Source: CAWKPF01 sp963851415 (lineage in GTDB: Bacteria; Acidobacteriota; Thermoanaerobaculia; Multivoradales; Multivoraceae). From it: a stretch of DNA of 64,000 nucleotides. Both the position numbers and the translations under genes were made by a program. Shown here piece by piece: positions 25,457 to 34,558 of the stretch. The stretch's first letter is position 1, and every line of letters begins with the position of its first letter. Below the pieces are notes generated by a model. It was not told the origin of the DNA. It saw only the letters and a list, made by a program, of their open reading frames with translations, and did no database searches. Location: contig CAWKPF010000002.1 of NCBI GenBank assembly GCA_963851415.1, positions 4,278,001-4,342,000 on the forward strand, given 5' to 3'.

Positions 25457-27436
25457 CTAGGGTGAACCGGTCCCTGCGTCCTCCTGAGGAAGAGTCAGAG
25501 CCACCAGTCCCTGGCCGTCGTCCCCGGTCACCGCGATCACGATGTACTGGCGACCCTCTGCCATGTAGGTCATCGGGGTCGCGCTGGGCGCGCCGGGAAG
25601 CGACACTTCGCCGAGCACGGCGCCGGTCGACTTGTCGTGCGCCCGGAGAACCGCGTCGCTTTCTCCTCCGCTGGTACGGCTCGTCCGTGCCCCCTGGCCC
25701 ACCACCAGTACGTTCTTGGTGAGCAGCGGTCCGGTCCCACTGCGACTGCCGACTGGACCCGGGTCGGGGATCCCCATGTCGATGAGCTGCTGCCGGATGC
25801 CGTCTCCGTTGGGCACCATCCACGCATGCTCCCCGGTGGTGAGATCGATCGCGGTAATGCGCCCATAGGGGGGTTTGGTCAATGGCAGATCGTTGGGGCC
25901 GTCGAGCGACCCTGCGCCGTGCCCCATGCCGCGAATGTAGGTGAAGTCGGAGCGCGCCGCATCGGGCTTCTGCAGGGCGACGGAGATGGGTGAGGTGTAG
26001 GAGGGAATGTAGATCGTCCCAGTCTCGGGATCGAGCGCGCCTCCCCACCAGTTTGCACCGCCGCCCCAGCCCGGCAGTTGGATCGTTCCTTTCACCTCGT
26101 CGGTGCCCACCACCGGCGGGGTGTAGAGGGGTCCCCACTTGTAGTCCTTCAGAAACTCCAGCGCGTCCTTCTTCAGCTCCGGGGTGAAGTCGATCAGGAT
26201 GTCTTCGCTGATTCCCTGGTAGTCGTAGGGAGCGGGTCTGGTAGGGAAGGGTTGGGTGGGCGAAGACTTTTCGCCGGGTACATCGGACTGCGGCACCGGG
26301 CGCTCCTCGATCGGCCAGATCGGTTCGCCGGTCACCCGATCGAAGACGTAGAGGAAAGCCTGCTTGGTGATCACCGCCACGCCCTTGCGCTCCCTGCCGT
26401 CGATCATGGCGTCGAACAGGGTGGGGGCGGCGGGAATGTCGTAGTCCCAGAGGCCGTGGTGGACCAGCTGGAAGTGCCAGACCCGCTCCCCGGTTTCTGC
26501 CTTGACGCAGACGATGCTCTCGGCGAAGAGGTTGTCGCCCTTGCGATGGCCGCCGTACCAGTCGTTGGTCGGGGTACCGAAGGGCAGATAGACGAGGCCG
26601 AGCTCGGGGTCGGCCGACATGATCGTCCACACGTTGGCGTTGCCCGTGTACCTCCAAGAGTCCTCTTCCCAGGTGTCGGTGCCGAAGTCGCCTTCGTCCG
26701 GAGGATTGCGAAAGGTCCAGCGCAGTGCTCCGGTGTTGACATCGTAGGCACGCACGTCGCCGGGAGGCATCCGGGTCCGAGTCGGGCCGTCGAAAATCGA
26801 GGAACCCACGATCACCACGTCCTTGACCACCAGCGGTGGGGACATCACCGTCTGAATGCGGGGGTTTCCGTCTCGCCGCAGGCTCTTGGCCAGTTCGACC
26901 TTGCCGCCGTCTCCGAAGCCACCGACCGGCTCGCCGGTGGTCGCGTCGATTGCCCACAGGTGGTTGTCCCCGCTGGCCTGGAAGATCCGCTTTTGTCGCC
27001 CGTCGCTCCAGTAGGCGACACCGCGGGAGTTGAAGCCCAGATTGGTCGGGCGTCCCGCCTCGTGGCTCTTGGTGTCGAAGACCCACAGCTGTGTACCCGA
27101 GGCGGCGTCAATGGCGGCTACGTGGCCGAGGTTGGTATTGACGTAGAGGACCCCGTCGACCATCAGTGGCGTCGACTTGTAGCCGAAACTGCGCAGCCGC
27201 GGGTTCTCTGCCGCCAACGCGTCGTCGGGTGAGCTCCATTGCCAGGCGACTTCGAGCGTCTCGAAGTTCTTCCCGTCGATCTGGTCGAGCGGCGAGTACT
27301 GCGTTGCGCCGAGGTCTCCGTGGTAGCTCTCCCATTGGCCACCTTCGGCGCCGTGTTGCGCACGCAGCGCCGATGGGAACGACAGGAGGGCGACGAGTAC
27401 GACACCCAGTGCGGGCAGGGACGTTGAGAGACGCAT
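25457..27436 (-). CDS. PQQ-dependent dehydrogenase, second copy
   Basis: A 659-aa exported quinoprotein homologous to the one at 12007-14103. Signal peptide: LPALGVVLVALLSFPSALRAQ. Propeller words include WESYHGDLGATQYSPLDQIDG, ASGTQLWVFDTK, ATTGEPVGGFGDGG, NANVWTIMSADPELGLVYLPFG, GGHRKGDNLFAES and HHGLWDYDIPAAPTLFDA. The middle (RPVPQSDVPGE.SPTQPFPTRPAPYDYQG) is almost word-for-word that of the first copy, while the loops differ, which suggests paralogues with different substrates. No haem motif is present. The start at 27436 is the only ATG before the signal peptide. It needs imported or locally made PQQ. Confidence 0.9.
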   Translation of the reverse strand: MRLSTSLPALGVVLVALLSFPSALRAQHGAEGGQWESYHGDLGATQYSPLDQIDGKNFETLEVAWQWSSPDDALAAENPRLRSFGYKSTPLMVDGVLYVNTNLGHVAAIDAASGTQLWVFDTKSHEAGRPTNLGFNSRGVAYWSDGRQKRIFQASGDNHLWAIDATTGEPVGGFGDGGKVELAKSLRRDGNPRIQTVMSPPLVVKDVVIVGSSIFDGPTRTRMPPGDVRAYDVNTGALRWTFRNPPDEGDFGTDTWEEDSWRYTGNANVWTIMSADPELGLVYLPFGTPTNDWYGGHRKGDNLFAESIVCVKAETGERVWHFQLVHHGLWDYDIPAAPTLFDAMIDGRERKGVAVITKQAFLYVFDRVTGEPIWPIEERPVPQSDVPGEKSSPTQPFPTRPAPYDYQGISEDILIDFTPELKKDALEFLKDYKWGPLYTPPVVGTDEVKGTIQLPGWGGGANWWGGALDPETGTIYIPSYTSPISVALQKPDAARSDFTYIRGMGHGAGSLDGPNDLPLTKPPYGRITAIDLTTGEHAWMVPNGDGIRQQLIDMGIPDPGPVGSRSGTGPLLTKNVLVVGQGARTSRTSGGESDAVLRAHDKSTGAVLGEVSLPGAPSATPMTYMAEGRQYIVIAVTGDDGQGLVALTLPQEDAGTGSP

Positions 27437-27522
27437 GGCAGACCTCGGGGCAGTGGGGCGTCCCGGCAAGGGAGCTTCCGGTGTTCGGGAATACGGATCC
27501 ACCACTCTAACGGCTGCGGCGA

Positions 27523-28371
27523 CTAAGGTCTCGCGCCGACCTCGGCGCCGGATGTCGCCGCTCGGTTCAGGGCCCAGTCGTAGTCGAGGAACTCGATCCG
27601 GAGCTCCTCGCGGCGCGCTGAAAGCTCCTGGTGAAGCTCTCCTGCCGTGTGGTCGATGGCGAACTCGATCAGGGAATCCGCGCGCGGCTCGGCGTCGGCC
27701 TTCAAGAAATCGTCTCCGTACCACTCGAGCAGCTTGCTCAGTCGGTAGGTGTCGCCCTCGAGGCGCGAGTACTTGGCGTTGTCGAAGAATGCACGGGTCC
27801 ACTGGTCGAGCTGCTGCTCGAGTCGCGACCCCTCGAAGGCCCAGGGCGGCAGAGGAGCGCACGACCGGGAGGCGCAGTTCACGGCCATGTGGATTCGAGG
27901 GTCCTTGAAGAAGGGGCGCAGCAGATTGTGCTCGATGTTGTCCAGGGTGAGATCGAACCCTCCCACGCGGTGGGTTCGCGTATCCCACACTCCATCGATC
28001 TCACGAATCGAGTCGATACCCGGGTGGTCGAGGATGGAGCGGATCGTGTAGGCGTTGTACGCGTTGATCAGCAGTGCCATCAACTCGTCGCGAGACAGGG
28101 TATCGAGCCTTGCGTCGGCCAGCGTCTCGAGATAGCTGTCGAGCTCGTCTTCCCGATGGCGGAAGAGCTCGTAGTCGACCATGCCGTCCAGCGTGCCTTG
28201 CGCGAGGAGGTCGTCCCAGGCAGTGTGGTCGAACGTCTCGGTACCGTTCTCGATGGCCGAGCGGACCTGCTCGGCGAGATCACCGCGGGCGGGCTCGGCC
28301 TTCGGGGCGCAGCCGGCGAGAAGCGTCGCAACGAGACAAGAGAGAAGGACAGGCGAGCTCGGTAGGGGCAT
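27523..28371 (-). CDS. DUF547 lipoprotein
   Basis: A 282-aa predicted lipoprotein with lipobox LLAG-Cys21. The mature part is a DUF547 domain: LMALLINAYNAYTIRSIL, then VWDTRTHRVGG, LTLDNIEHNLLRPFFKDPRIHMAVNCASRSCAPLP, and LEWYGDDF. The Asn/Cys/Ser/Cys cluster is the conserved core of this family, whose biochemical role is not settled. The protein is anchored in the outer or inner membrane. It lies upstream of, and co-oriented with, the PQQ dehydrogenase gene, with 86 bp between them. Confidence 0.9.
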   Translation of the reverse strand: MPLPSSPVLLSCLVATLLAGCAPKAEPARGDLAEQVRSAIENGTETFDHTAWDDLLAQGTLDGMVDYELFRHREDELDSYLETLADARLDTLSRDELMALLINAYNAYTIRSILDHPGIDSIREIDGVWDTRTHRVGGFDLTLDNIEHNLLRPFFKDPRIHMAVNCASRSCAPLPPWAFEGSRLEQQLDQWTRAFFDNAKYSRLEGDTYRLSKLLEWYGDDFLKADAEPRADSLIEFAIDHTAGELHQELSARREELRIEFLDYDWALNRAATSGAEVGARP

Positions 28372-28590
28372 TCGGTGTCGTTCCTGGGCCGTGGAAGTGG
28401 CGGCGACTGCGTCAGGATATCGGTTCGTCTCTCAATCGTTCTACGGTTGCGGCCGCGCCGCAGGATTCTCGCAGACTGAGGGTCGTTTACGGGTCTCGGG
28501 GCGTCCCATCAGAGCTCTCGCGCTTTCAGGTACGCTGTGGCGTCCCGCCCCGCTCGGGCCATCGCTCGGGCGCATTCTGGAGGAGCAGCT

Positions 28591-29706
28591 GTGCAGCGAA
28601 GAACGAGAAACGCCGTAGGTCCCCTGGCCAGGGGGGTGGTCCGGCTCCTGTGCGTCCTTGGTGTGTCCAACGGAGTCTGGGCCCAGGAAATGGGGATCGA
28701 AGAATACGAGCCCCGCTCCACCCTGGTGGTGCCCGAGCATCCGCTCACCCGAGCGAAGTACCCGTTCGTCGATGTGCACGCCCACCTTCGCGATACGTCG
28801 GGCGCCACCATCGGTCAGATCGTCAGCGAGATGGACGCCATGAACATGGCGGTGATGGTCAATCTCAGCGGTGGCAGTGGGGATCGGCTCACCGAGGTGC
28901 TGAAGGGGACCGCGGGGCGCTACCCGGATCGCTTCGTGGTCTTCGCCAACGTCGACTTCGGTGACATGGACGATCCAGAATGGACCGAGCGCGCCGTCCG
29001 TCAGCTCGAGCAGGACGTTCGAGCGGGCGCGCAGGGCCTCAAGATCTTCAAGAACCTCGGCATGTTCGTGACCGACGAGAACGGGCGAGTGCCGACCGAT
29101 GATCCGCGGATCGATCCGGTCTGGGCCAAGTGCGGTGAGCTGGGTATCCCCGTGCTGATCCACGTCGGAGAGCCGTCTCCTTTCTGGGAGCCCTGGGACG
29201 AGCACAACGAGCGCTGGCTCGAGCTCAAACAACGCCCGAATCGCCGACGCGACGATCCGAGCCGCTTCGCCTCCTTCGAGCAGACCATGGCGGAACAGCA
29301 CAACGTCTTTCGCAAGCACCCGGAGACCACCTTCATCAACGCCCACCTCGGCTGGCTGGGCAACGATCTCGCGCGGCTCGGCAAGCTGATGGACGAGCTA
29401 CCCAACATGCAGACGGAGATCGGCGCAGTACTGGCCGAATTGGGCCGGCAACCGAGGGCGGCACGCGAGTTCCTGATTCGCTACCAGGACCGTGTGCTGT
29501 TCGGGAAGGACTCGTGGAACCCCGAGGAGTACCACGTCTACTTCCGGACGCTCGAGACCGCCGACGAGTATTTCGACTACTACCGCAAGCGCCACGCTCA
29601 CTGGAAGCTCTACGGCCTCGATCTTCCCGACGAAGTGCTGCGCAAGATCTACTACGGAAACGCGCTGCGCATCCTTCCCGGGATCGACCGCAGTCTCTTT
29701 CCCTGA
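28591..29706 (+). CDS. Secreted amidohydrolase (Amidohydrolase_2 family)
   Basis: A 371-aa metal-dependent hydrolase with a signal peptide (GVVRLLCVLGVSNGVWAQ). Metal ligands are visible: DVHAHL near the N-terminus, LIHVGEP, INAHLGWLGND and the catalytic Asp in LFGKDSWNPEEYH. The pattern fits the aminocarboxymuconate-semialdehyde-decarboxylase-like Amidohydrolase_2 group, which hydrolyses or decarboxylates small cyclic acids. Export to the periplasm is unusual for that group but common in Acidobacteriota. I chose the GTG at 28591 because GGAGGAG lies five bases upstream and the signal peptide follows at once. An ATG at 28537 would place 18 odd residues before it. Confidence 0.88.
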   Translation: MQRRTRNAVGPLARGVVRLLCVLGVSNGVWAQEMGIEEYEPRSTLVVPEHPLTRAKYPFVDVHAHLRDTSGATIGQIVSEMDAMNMAVMVNLSGGSGDRLTEVLKGTAGRYPDRFVVFANVDFGDMDDPEWTERAVRQLEQDVRAGAQGLKIFKNLGMFVTDENGRVPTDDPRIDPVWAKCGELGIPVLIHVGEPSPFWEPWDEHNERWLELKQRPNRRRDDPSRFASFEQTMAEQHNVFRKHPETTFINAHLGWLGNDLARLGKLMDELPNMQTEIGAVLAELGRQPRAAREFLIRYQDRVLFGKDSWNPEEYHVYFRTLETADEYFDYYRKRHAHWKLYGLDLPDEVLRKIYYGNALRILPGIDRSLFP

Positions 29707-29713
29707 GCGAGAG

Positions 29714-30160
29714 TCAGTAGGCCTCGTCTCGGGAGCTGCCGATCTCCTCGAGCTCCTCTTCGATTCGGCGGTGTCGCGCCTCGTAGCTCGACAACACCTT
29801 GCCCGAGCTTGCGGTCTCGGTCACATCCCGAGTCAATGCCGTCAGGTCCTGCAAGATCCGACGTCCCTTGTCGCAGCCCGGCTCGTCGCAGACACAGGCC
29901 GACTCGGCGCGGTTGAGCTGTCCCTGCACGAAGCTGTTCCCACTCCCCCAATCCTCGGCAGTCCAGGGGATCGACAGTCGACCGACCCGCGAGGCCAGCT
30001 CCGCGCTCGCACGTTGGATCTGCCGGGTGCACCGGGAGGTGTCGCTTCCGTCCGAGCCCACGGCCTCCATCTCGAGCATCTGTTCGATCCAGGGCTTGCC
30101 GTAGGTGAAGCCGAAGTAGAGAAGGACGACGATGATCGCGAGTTTGAAGAACTTTTCCAT
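29714..30160 (-). CDS. Hypothetical membrane-anchored helical protein with four cysteines
   Basis: A 148-aa protein of no recognised family. An N-terminal anchor (FFKLAIIVVLLYFGFTYG) is followed by a helical outer domain with four cysteines, three of them close together (SACVCDEPGCDKGRR). These could form disulfides outside the cytoplasm. A charged coiled-coil tail ends the protein. The start is ATG at 30160 with GAGGTG upstream; an adjacent GTG at 30163 is possible. The gene converges with the amidohydrolase, their ends 7 bp apart. Confidence 0.65.
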   Translation of the reverse strand: MEKFFKLAIIVVLLYFGFTYGKPWIEQMLEMEAVGSDGSDTSRCTRQIQRASAELASRVGRLSIPWTAEDWGSGNSFVQGQLNRAESACVCDEPGCDKGRRILQDLTALTRDVTETASSGKVLSSYEARHRRIEEELEEIGSSRDEAY

Positions 30161-30406
30161 CACGGCACCTCACTGGGGAGCGACTCGAGGGGCTGCACAC
30201 CTTGCACCGGGTGCGCCGCTCCATGGTCATCCTCGTTGGCTCTGGACTGCGGTCCAGATCCGAGAAGCCTAGTACAGGGATTGGATTTCGTCGATTCCTC
30301 GTTTAAAGCGGGGGTGGCGGAGGGGGCGTGAAGAGACTGCGGGGCAGCGGCCGCGAGCGTTGCCGTCAGGAGGATGGGTGCCTCCCGTTGGCACTACACT
30401 GGGCAC

Positions 30407-31552
30407 ATGTCTGAGAGCTCACTCGATCTGATCGCGACCTGCGCCCTCGGCCTGGAAGGACTCCTTGCTGGGGAACTGGAAGCTCTCGGGATGGCGGAGG
30501 TGTCGCAAGAGCAGGGTGCGGTGCGCTTCCGCGGCGATTGGAACGACTGTTGGCGGGCCAACCTGTGGCTGCGCACGGCCAACCGGGTTCTGGTCTCGCT
30601 CGCCAAGCGAAAGGCGTCCGACGGGGAGGCGCTCTATCAGGCGGCGGTCGATCTGGTGTCTTCCGACCGGACCTACGCCGGCGTCGCCGTCGCAGACCTG
30701 TTCGCCCCTGAGCGAACGCTTTCGGTCCGAGCCACTTCGACTCGTTCCCAGGTGCGCGACGTGCGCTGGGTCGGGCTGCGGGTCAAGGACGGCATCGTCG
30801 ATGGCCAGCGCGCCCGATTCGGTCAGCGCTCCTCGGTCGACCGCGCGGGAGCCGGTCTGCCGTTACGCGTGTGGCTGCACGAGGATCGGCTCACGCTTCT
30901 GCTCGACACTTCGCGTGAGCCGCTCGATCGCCGCGGCTACCGCGCTCGCTGGGAGGGGGCGTCACTTCGCGAGCAGTTGGCGGCGGCCTGCGTGCTGGCC
31001 AGCGGCTGGAACGGTGAGGGGCCGGTGCTCGATCCGATGTGTGGCTCTGGAACCCTGCTGATCGAGGCCGCCTGGTGGCGCCAGGGGAGGCCTCCTGGTC
31101 TGTCGCGTCCGAGCTGGGTCTTCGAGCAGTTGCCCGGTTTCGACCCACGGCGCTTCGCTCAGATGAAGTCCGAGATCTCCCTCCGGGAGCCCCCTGCTCT
31201 GTTCGGAGTCGACAGCGACGCAGAAGCCCTCGAAGCCGCCCGACGGAGCGCCGAAACGGCGGGAGTGGCAGATCGACTGCAGTTGACCTGCGGTGACGGC
31301 CTGACGTTCGATCCTCCGGAGGGCCCCGGGCTGCTGTTGGTCAATCCACCGTGGGGAGACCGGCTCGAATCGAGCCCCGAGCTCTTTCGCCAGCTCGGAG
31401 ACTGCTTGAAGAAGCGCTACTCCGGGTGGCGAGCGGTGGTTCTGGCGGGCGATCAGCAGAAGGGAAAGACGATCGGACTGCGGGCCAGGCCGCGCTACTC
31501 GGTGCGCAACGGGCCTGTCGATGCACGCATCCTCGTCTTCGACCTCTACTAG
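30407..31552 (+). CDS. THUMP-domain RNA methyltransferase (RlmL N-terminal-like)
   Basis: A 381-aa class I S-adenosylmethionine methyltransferase of the RlmL/Trm14-type guanine-N2 group. The N-terminal ferredoxin-like/THUMP region (about 1-165) begins LIATCALGLEGLLAGEL. The catalytic half has DPMCGSGTLLIEAA (motif I), FGVDSDAEALEAAR and the guanine-N2 motif NPPWGDRL (motif IV), with the RRGYR-type word LDRRGYRARWEGASLREQLAA before it. In Escherichia coli the RlmL N-terminal half makes m2G2445 in 23S rRNA; the RlmK half is missing here. ATG at 30407 is preferred since it begins the conserved region; an ATG at 30374 sits directly against an AGGAGG. The NFACT-R gene follows by 20 bp. Confidence 0.9.
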   Translation: MSESSLDLIATCALGLEGLLAGELEALGMAEVSQEQGAVRFRGDWNDCWRANLWLRTANRVLVSLAKRKASDGEALYQAAVDLVSSDRTYAGVAVADLFAPERTLSVRATSTRSQVRDVRWVGLRVKDGIVDGQRARFGQRSSVDRAGAGLPLRVWLHEDRLTLLLDTSREPLDRRGYRARWEGASLREQLAAACVLASGWNGEGPVLDPMCGSGTLLIEAAWWRQGRPPGLSRPSWVFEQLPGFDPRRFAQMKSEISLREPPALFGVDSDAEALEAARRSAETAGVADRLQLTCGDGLTFDPPEGPGLLLVNPPWGDRLESSPELFRQLGDCLKKRYSGWRAVVLAGDQQKGKTIGLRARPRYSVRNGPVDARILVFDLY

Positions 31553-31572
31553 AGGTGCAGGAGCTGGTCGTG

Positions 31573-31983
31573 ATGAGTGAAGTTCCGCCGAGCGAGCGCG
31601 AGTCGGGTGTCTATCGAGGCAAGAGCGTGGCCCGGGTCTTCGAGTCGCCCGACGGGCTGGTGGTCCTGGTGGGCAAAGCGGCACGGGACAACGACATCGT
31701 GACCTTCAAACTGAGCCGGCCGGACGACTTCTGGCTCCACGTCGCGGGGCAACCAGGCTCCCACGTGTTGGTGATCAACCCCGGAGGTCTCGACAAGTTA
31801 CCGCGCGAGACCCAGCGCTATGCGGCGGGCCTCGCCGCCGGCTACTCCAGCGCGCGTTCCGGAGGCACCGTCGCGGTCCATCTGGCGCGGATCCGAGACG
31901 TCGGAAAGGCGCGGGGCGCCCCTGCCGGAGAAGTGCAGCTGCGCCGCTACGACACGATCAAGGCGAAGCCCACACGCGAATAG
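31573..31983 (+). CDS. Stand-alone NFACT-R_1 (RqcH C-terminal-like) protein
   Basis: A 136-aa protein consisting of just the NFACT-R_1 (DUF814) domain: FESPDGLVVLVGKAARDNDIVTFKLSRPDDFWLHVAGQPGSHV, then AAGYSSARSGGTVAVHLARIRDV. In full-length RqcH/NEMF proteins this domain is the RNA-contacting C-terminal part used in ribosome quality control, with Asp/Arg residues matched by DD/DR in the tRNA-binding region. Here the NFACT-N and coiled-coil parts are absent. It is co-oriented with and 20 bp downstream of an rRNA methyltransferase gene, which fits a ribosome-linked role. A small RNA-binding factor is the best guess. Confidence 0.88.
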   Translation: MSEVPPSERESGVYRGKSVARVFESPDGLVVLVGKAARDNDIVTFKLSRPDDFWLHVAGQPGSHVLVINPGGLDKLPRETQRYAAGLAAGYSSARSGGTVAVHLARIRDVGKARGAPAGEVQLRRYDTIKAKPTRE

Positions 31984-32021
31984 CTCGGCTCGAGACTGTG
32001 TAGCGGCAGGTTGCGCCGGAG

Positions 32022-34469
32022 TCATCCCGTGGCTCGGAGCTCACGCGCTTCGTCCGGTCGCTCGGTCTTGTCGTACAGCTCGATCAGGAGCTGGCGCGCC
32101 TCCCGGGTCCGCGGGTCGTCCGAGCCGAATGCGGCCTCGAGATTCGAGAGCGCCTGGCGGAGCTGGTCTTCGGCCTCGGGGTAGCGATCCGTTCGCAGCA
32201 GATGCAGCCCGTAGCGGGTCTTGGCGATCCCGATGCGATGGCTGGTCTCCTCCAGCGTCTCTCGATAGATCGCGAGAGCTCGCTCGTGCATCGGCAGTGC
32301 CTGCTCGAACTTTCCTTGCCGATCCATCGCCTGGGCGTAGTTGCTCAAGGTGATCCCGTAGCTCGTGTGGTCGGTCCCGAACGCAATCTCCTTGAGCTCG
32401 AGGGCCTCACGGAAGGTTTCCTCGGCCCGCTCGAAGTCGCCCCGGTCACTGTAGTTGGTGGCGAGGTTGTTGAGGTTGATCGCCACCAGGCCGTGCTCGG
32501 GGCCGTGCAGCTCCCGGTTTCCCTCGAGTGCCCGCAGCAGGTACTGCTCGGCCTCGTCGTATCGCCTCATGTCGGCGAGGAGCAGACCCAGGTTGTTGAG
32601 CGTGGGAGTGACCTCTGCATGGACCTCGCCGAAGATCTCGCGCTTGAGCTCCAGTGCCTCGCTCAGCATCTCGAGCGCCTCCTCCCGGCGGCCTTCATGC
32701 ACCAGGAGCATGCCCAGATTGTTGAGTGTCGCGGCGACTCGGGGGTGCTCCGGCCCGTACAGGGCTCGGTTCGTTTCCAGAACCTCGTGGAACTGTTCTT
32801 CGGCCTCGGTCAGGTTCCCCGCCATGTGGTTGAGCCTGGCGAGCTCGTTCAGCGTTCCGGCGACTTCGGAGGACACATCGCCGTGAAGATCACGCCGAAT
32901 CTCCAGTGACTCCTCGAGCAGCTCCCGGGCCTCGTCGAACAGCCCGAGCTCGAGATAGGTCGCGCCGATCACCGAGCGAATGTCGGACCCGACTTCGGGG
33001 CTGTCAGCGAAGCTGCCGTCGATCGAGCTGCGCGCCTCTGCGAGCGCCTCGACGACGGTGACGTCGCGACCCAGTCCGCCCTCGGGTCGAGCCGAGCTCA
33101 GAATCCGACGCAGGAATCGGTTGATCTCGTTCGCCTTGGCAGCTTCGGTTCGAGCCAGCGACTCGGCCTTGCGTGCTCGAACCAGTCCGACGGTGGCAAG
33201 GGTGGCACCCACCAGCAGCGCGATGGCCATCAAGCCCGCCGCGGTCACTGCCACGCGATGCCGACGCACGAACTTGGACAAGCGATAGGGCAGGGTCGGC
33301 GGCCCCGCGAGCACCGGCTCGTGACGCAGGTGTCGCTGGAGATCCTCCGCCAGCTCGTGCGCCGAATCGTAGCGGCGCTCGCGGTCCTTCTCGAGCGCCT
33401 TCATCACGATCCAGTCGAGATCGCCTTTGATCGACCGCGCCAGACTGGTGGGCTCGGTGCCTCGGGACTCCGCCACCTCCGTGGTGGAATCGCCGAGCTG
33501 TGAGATCCGTTCGGAGGGGCGCGACGGCTCCTCTTCCCGGATGCGCCGCCGCATCTCGTCGGGGCCCGAGTCACGGAGCCGCTTCGAATCGTGGAGCTTC
33601 GACCCACTCAGCAGCTCGTACAGGACCGCGCCGAGAGAGTAGACGTCCGTGCGGGTGTCGATCTCGAAGCTCGAGAGGCTGGCCTGTTCGGGAGACATGT
33701 ACTCCGGAGTCCCGATCCACTGACCGAGCCGAGTCGACGCTCCTGGCGTCTCGTCCGCACCTTCGATGGCCTTCGCGATCCCGAAGTCGATGATCTTCGG
33801 GACCGGTTTCCCCCCTTCCCGAGCCACCAGCAGGTTGGAGGGTTTCAGATCGCGATGGATGATCCCTCTCTTGTGGGCGTGGTCCACACCGGCACATAGA
33901 TCGAGGAACAACTCGATGCGCTGCGGCGTGGAGAGGCGGTTCCGGTCGCAGAACGTCGTGATCGGCAAGCCCTCGATCAGCTCCATGACGAAATAGGGTC
34001 GGCCCGACTCGGTGATCCCTGCGTCGTAGACCCGCGCAATGTGACTGTGGTCCATCCGCGCGAGGGCCTGGCGCTCGGCATGGAACCGGGTCAGGACCTC
34101 CTCGCTATCCATTCCCGCGCGAATCAGCTTCAGCGCGACCTCACGCTTCACGGGCTCGAGTTGAGAGGCTCGCCACACGTCGCCCATGCCGCCGGAGCCC
34201 ATCTTTTCGATCAGGCGATAGGGCCCGATCGTCTCGCCCGGCTTCGTCCCCGACCACTCGTCCACCAGGGAGTCGAACACGCCCCCCTGGAGTGCCCCTC
34301 CGGTCACGAGGAAGCTGTCGTCGTCTTCGATCGCCTGGCTCAGCGTCTCCAGCAGGTCCGGGTCGCCGTCGGCGTGCCGGTACAGGAACTCCAGCCGCTC
34401 GGACGAGGGTAGATCACCCGCTCTTCGGAGCAGCTCTTCTACCGTCGAGCGTGGGACCTTCGTGCTCAC
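32022..34469 (-). CDS. Pkn-type Ser/Thr protein kinase with TPR sensor domain
   Basis: An 815-aa receptor-like kinase. After an 80-residue helical lead, the Hanks kinase domain spans about 84-350: glycine loop MGSGGMG (90-96), Lys114, catalytic HRDLKPSN (Asp207), DFG (Asp228) and a GTPEYMSPEQ activation segment. A single membrane helix (VAVTAAGLMAIALLVGATLATVGLV) follows, then about 400 residues of 42-residue tetratricopeptide repeats (NNLGMLLVHEGRREEALEML, NNLGLLLADMRRYDEAEQYL and others) lying outside the cytoplasm or folded back as a protein-binding array. It is a common architecture in Acidobacteriota and Planctomycetota. No phosphatase or target gene is adjacent. Confidence 0.95.
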   Translation of the reverse strand: MSTKVPRSTVEELLRRAGDLPSSERLEFLYRHADGDPDLLETLSQAIEDDDSFLVTGGALQGGVFDSLVDEWSGTKPGETIGPYRLIEKMGSGGMGDVWRASQLEPVKREVALKLIRAGMDSEEVLTRFHAERQALARMDHSHIARVYDAGITESGRPYFVMELIEGLPITTFCDRNRLSTPQRIELFLDLCAGVDHAHKRGIIHRDLKPSNLLVAREGGKPVPKIIDFGIAKAIEGADETPGASTRLGQWIGTPEYMSPEQASLSSFEIDTRTDVYSLGAVLYELLSGSKLHDSKRLRDSGPDEMRRRIREEEPSRPSERISQLGDSTTEVAESRGTEPTSLARSIKGDLDWIVMKALEKDRERRYDSAHELAEDLQRHLRHEPVLAGPPTLPYRLSKFVRRHRVAVTAAGLMAIALLVGATLATVGLVRARKAESLARTEAAKANEINRFLRRILSSARPEGGLGRDVTVVEALAEARSSIDGSFADSPEVGSDIRSVIGATYLELGLFDEARELLEESLEIRRDLHGDVSSEVAGTLNELARLNHMAGNLTEAEEQFHEVLETNRALYGPEHPRVAATLNNLGMLLVHEGRREEALEMLSEALELKREIFGEVHAEVTPTLNNLGLLLADMRRYDEAEQYLLRALEGNRELHGPEHGLVAINLNNLATNYSDRGDFERAEETFREALELKEIAFGTDHTSYGITLSNYAQAMDRQGKFEQALPMHERALAIYRETLEETSHRIGIAKTRYGLHLLRTDRYPEAEDQLRQALSNLEAAFGSDDPRTREARQLLIELYDKTERPDEARELRATG

Positions 34470-34558
34470 TCAGCCCAGTTTGGCACGATTCGGGAGCCTC
34501 GTCTCGCTGCCGGTTGGCAAGGTCCCGAAGGGAGGTGGCTCGGGGTGAGATCCGGGGA

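Noticed and set aside
34470..34558. Remnant of the missing second half of the short ALDH gene
   Set aside because: Searched for catalytic-region words in all frames. None were seen, and the kinase gene begins at 34469, so the short ALDH is not an obvious frameshifted gene.
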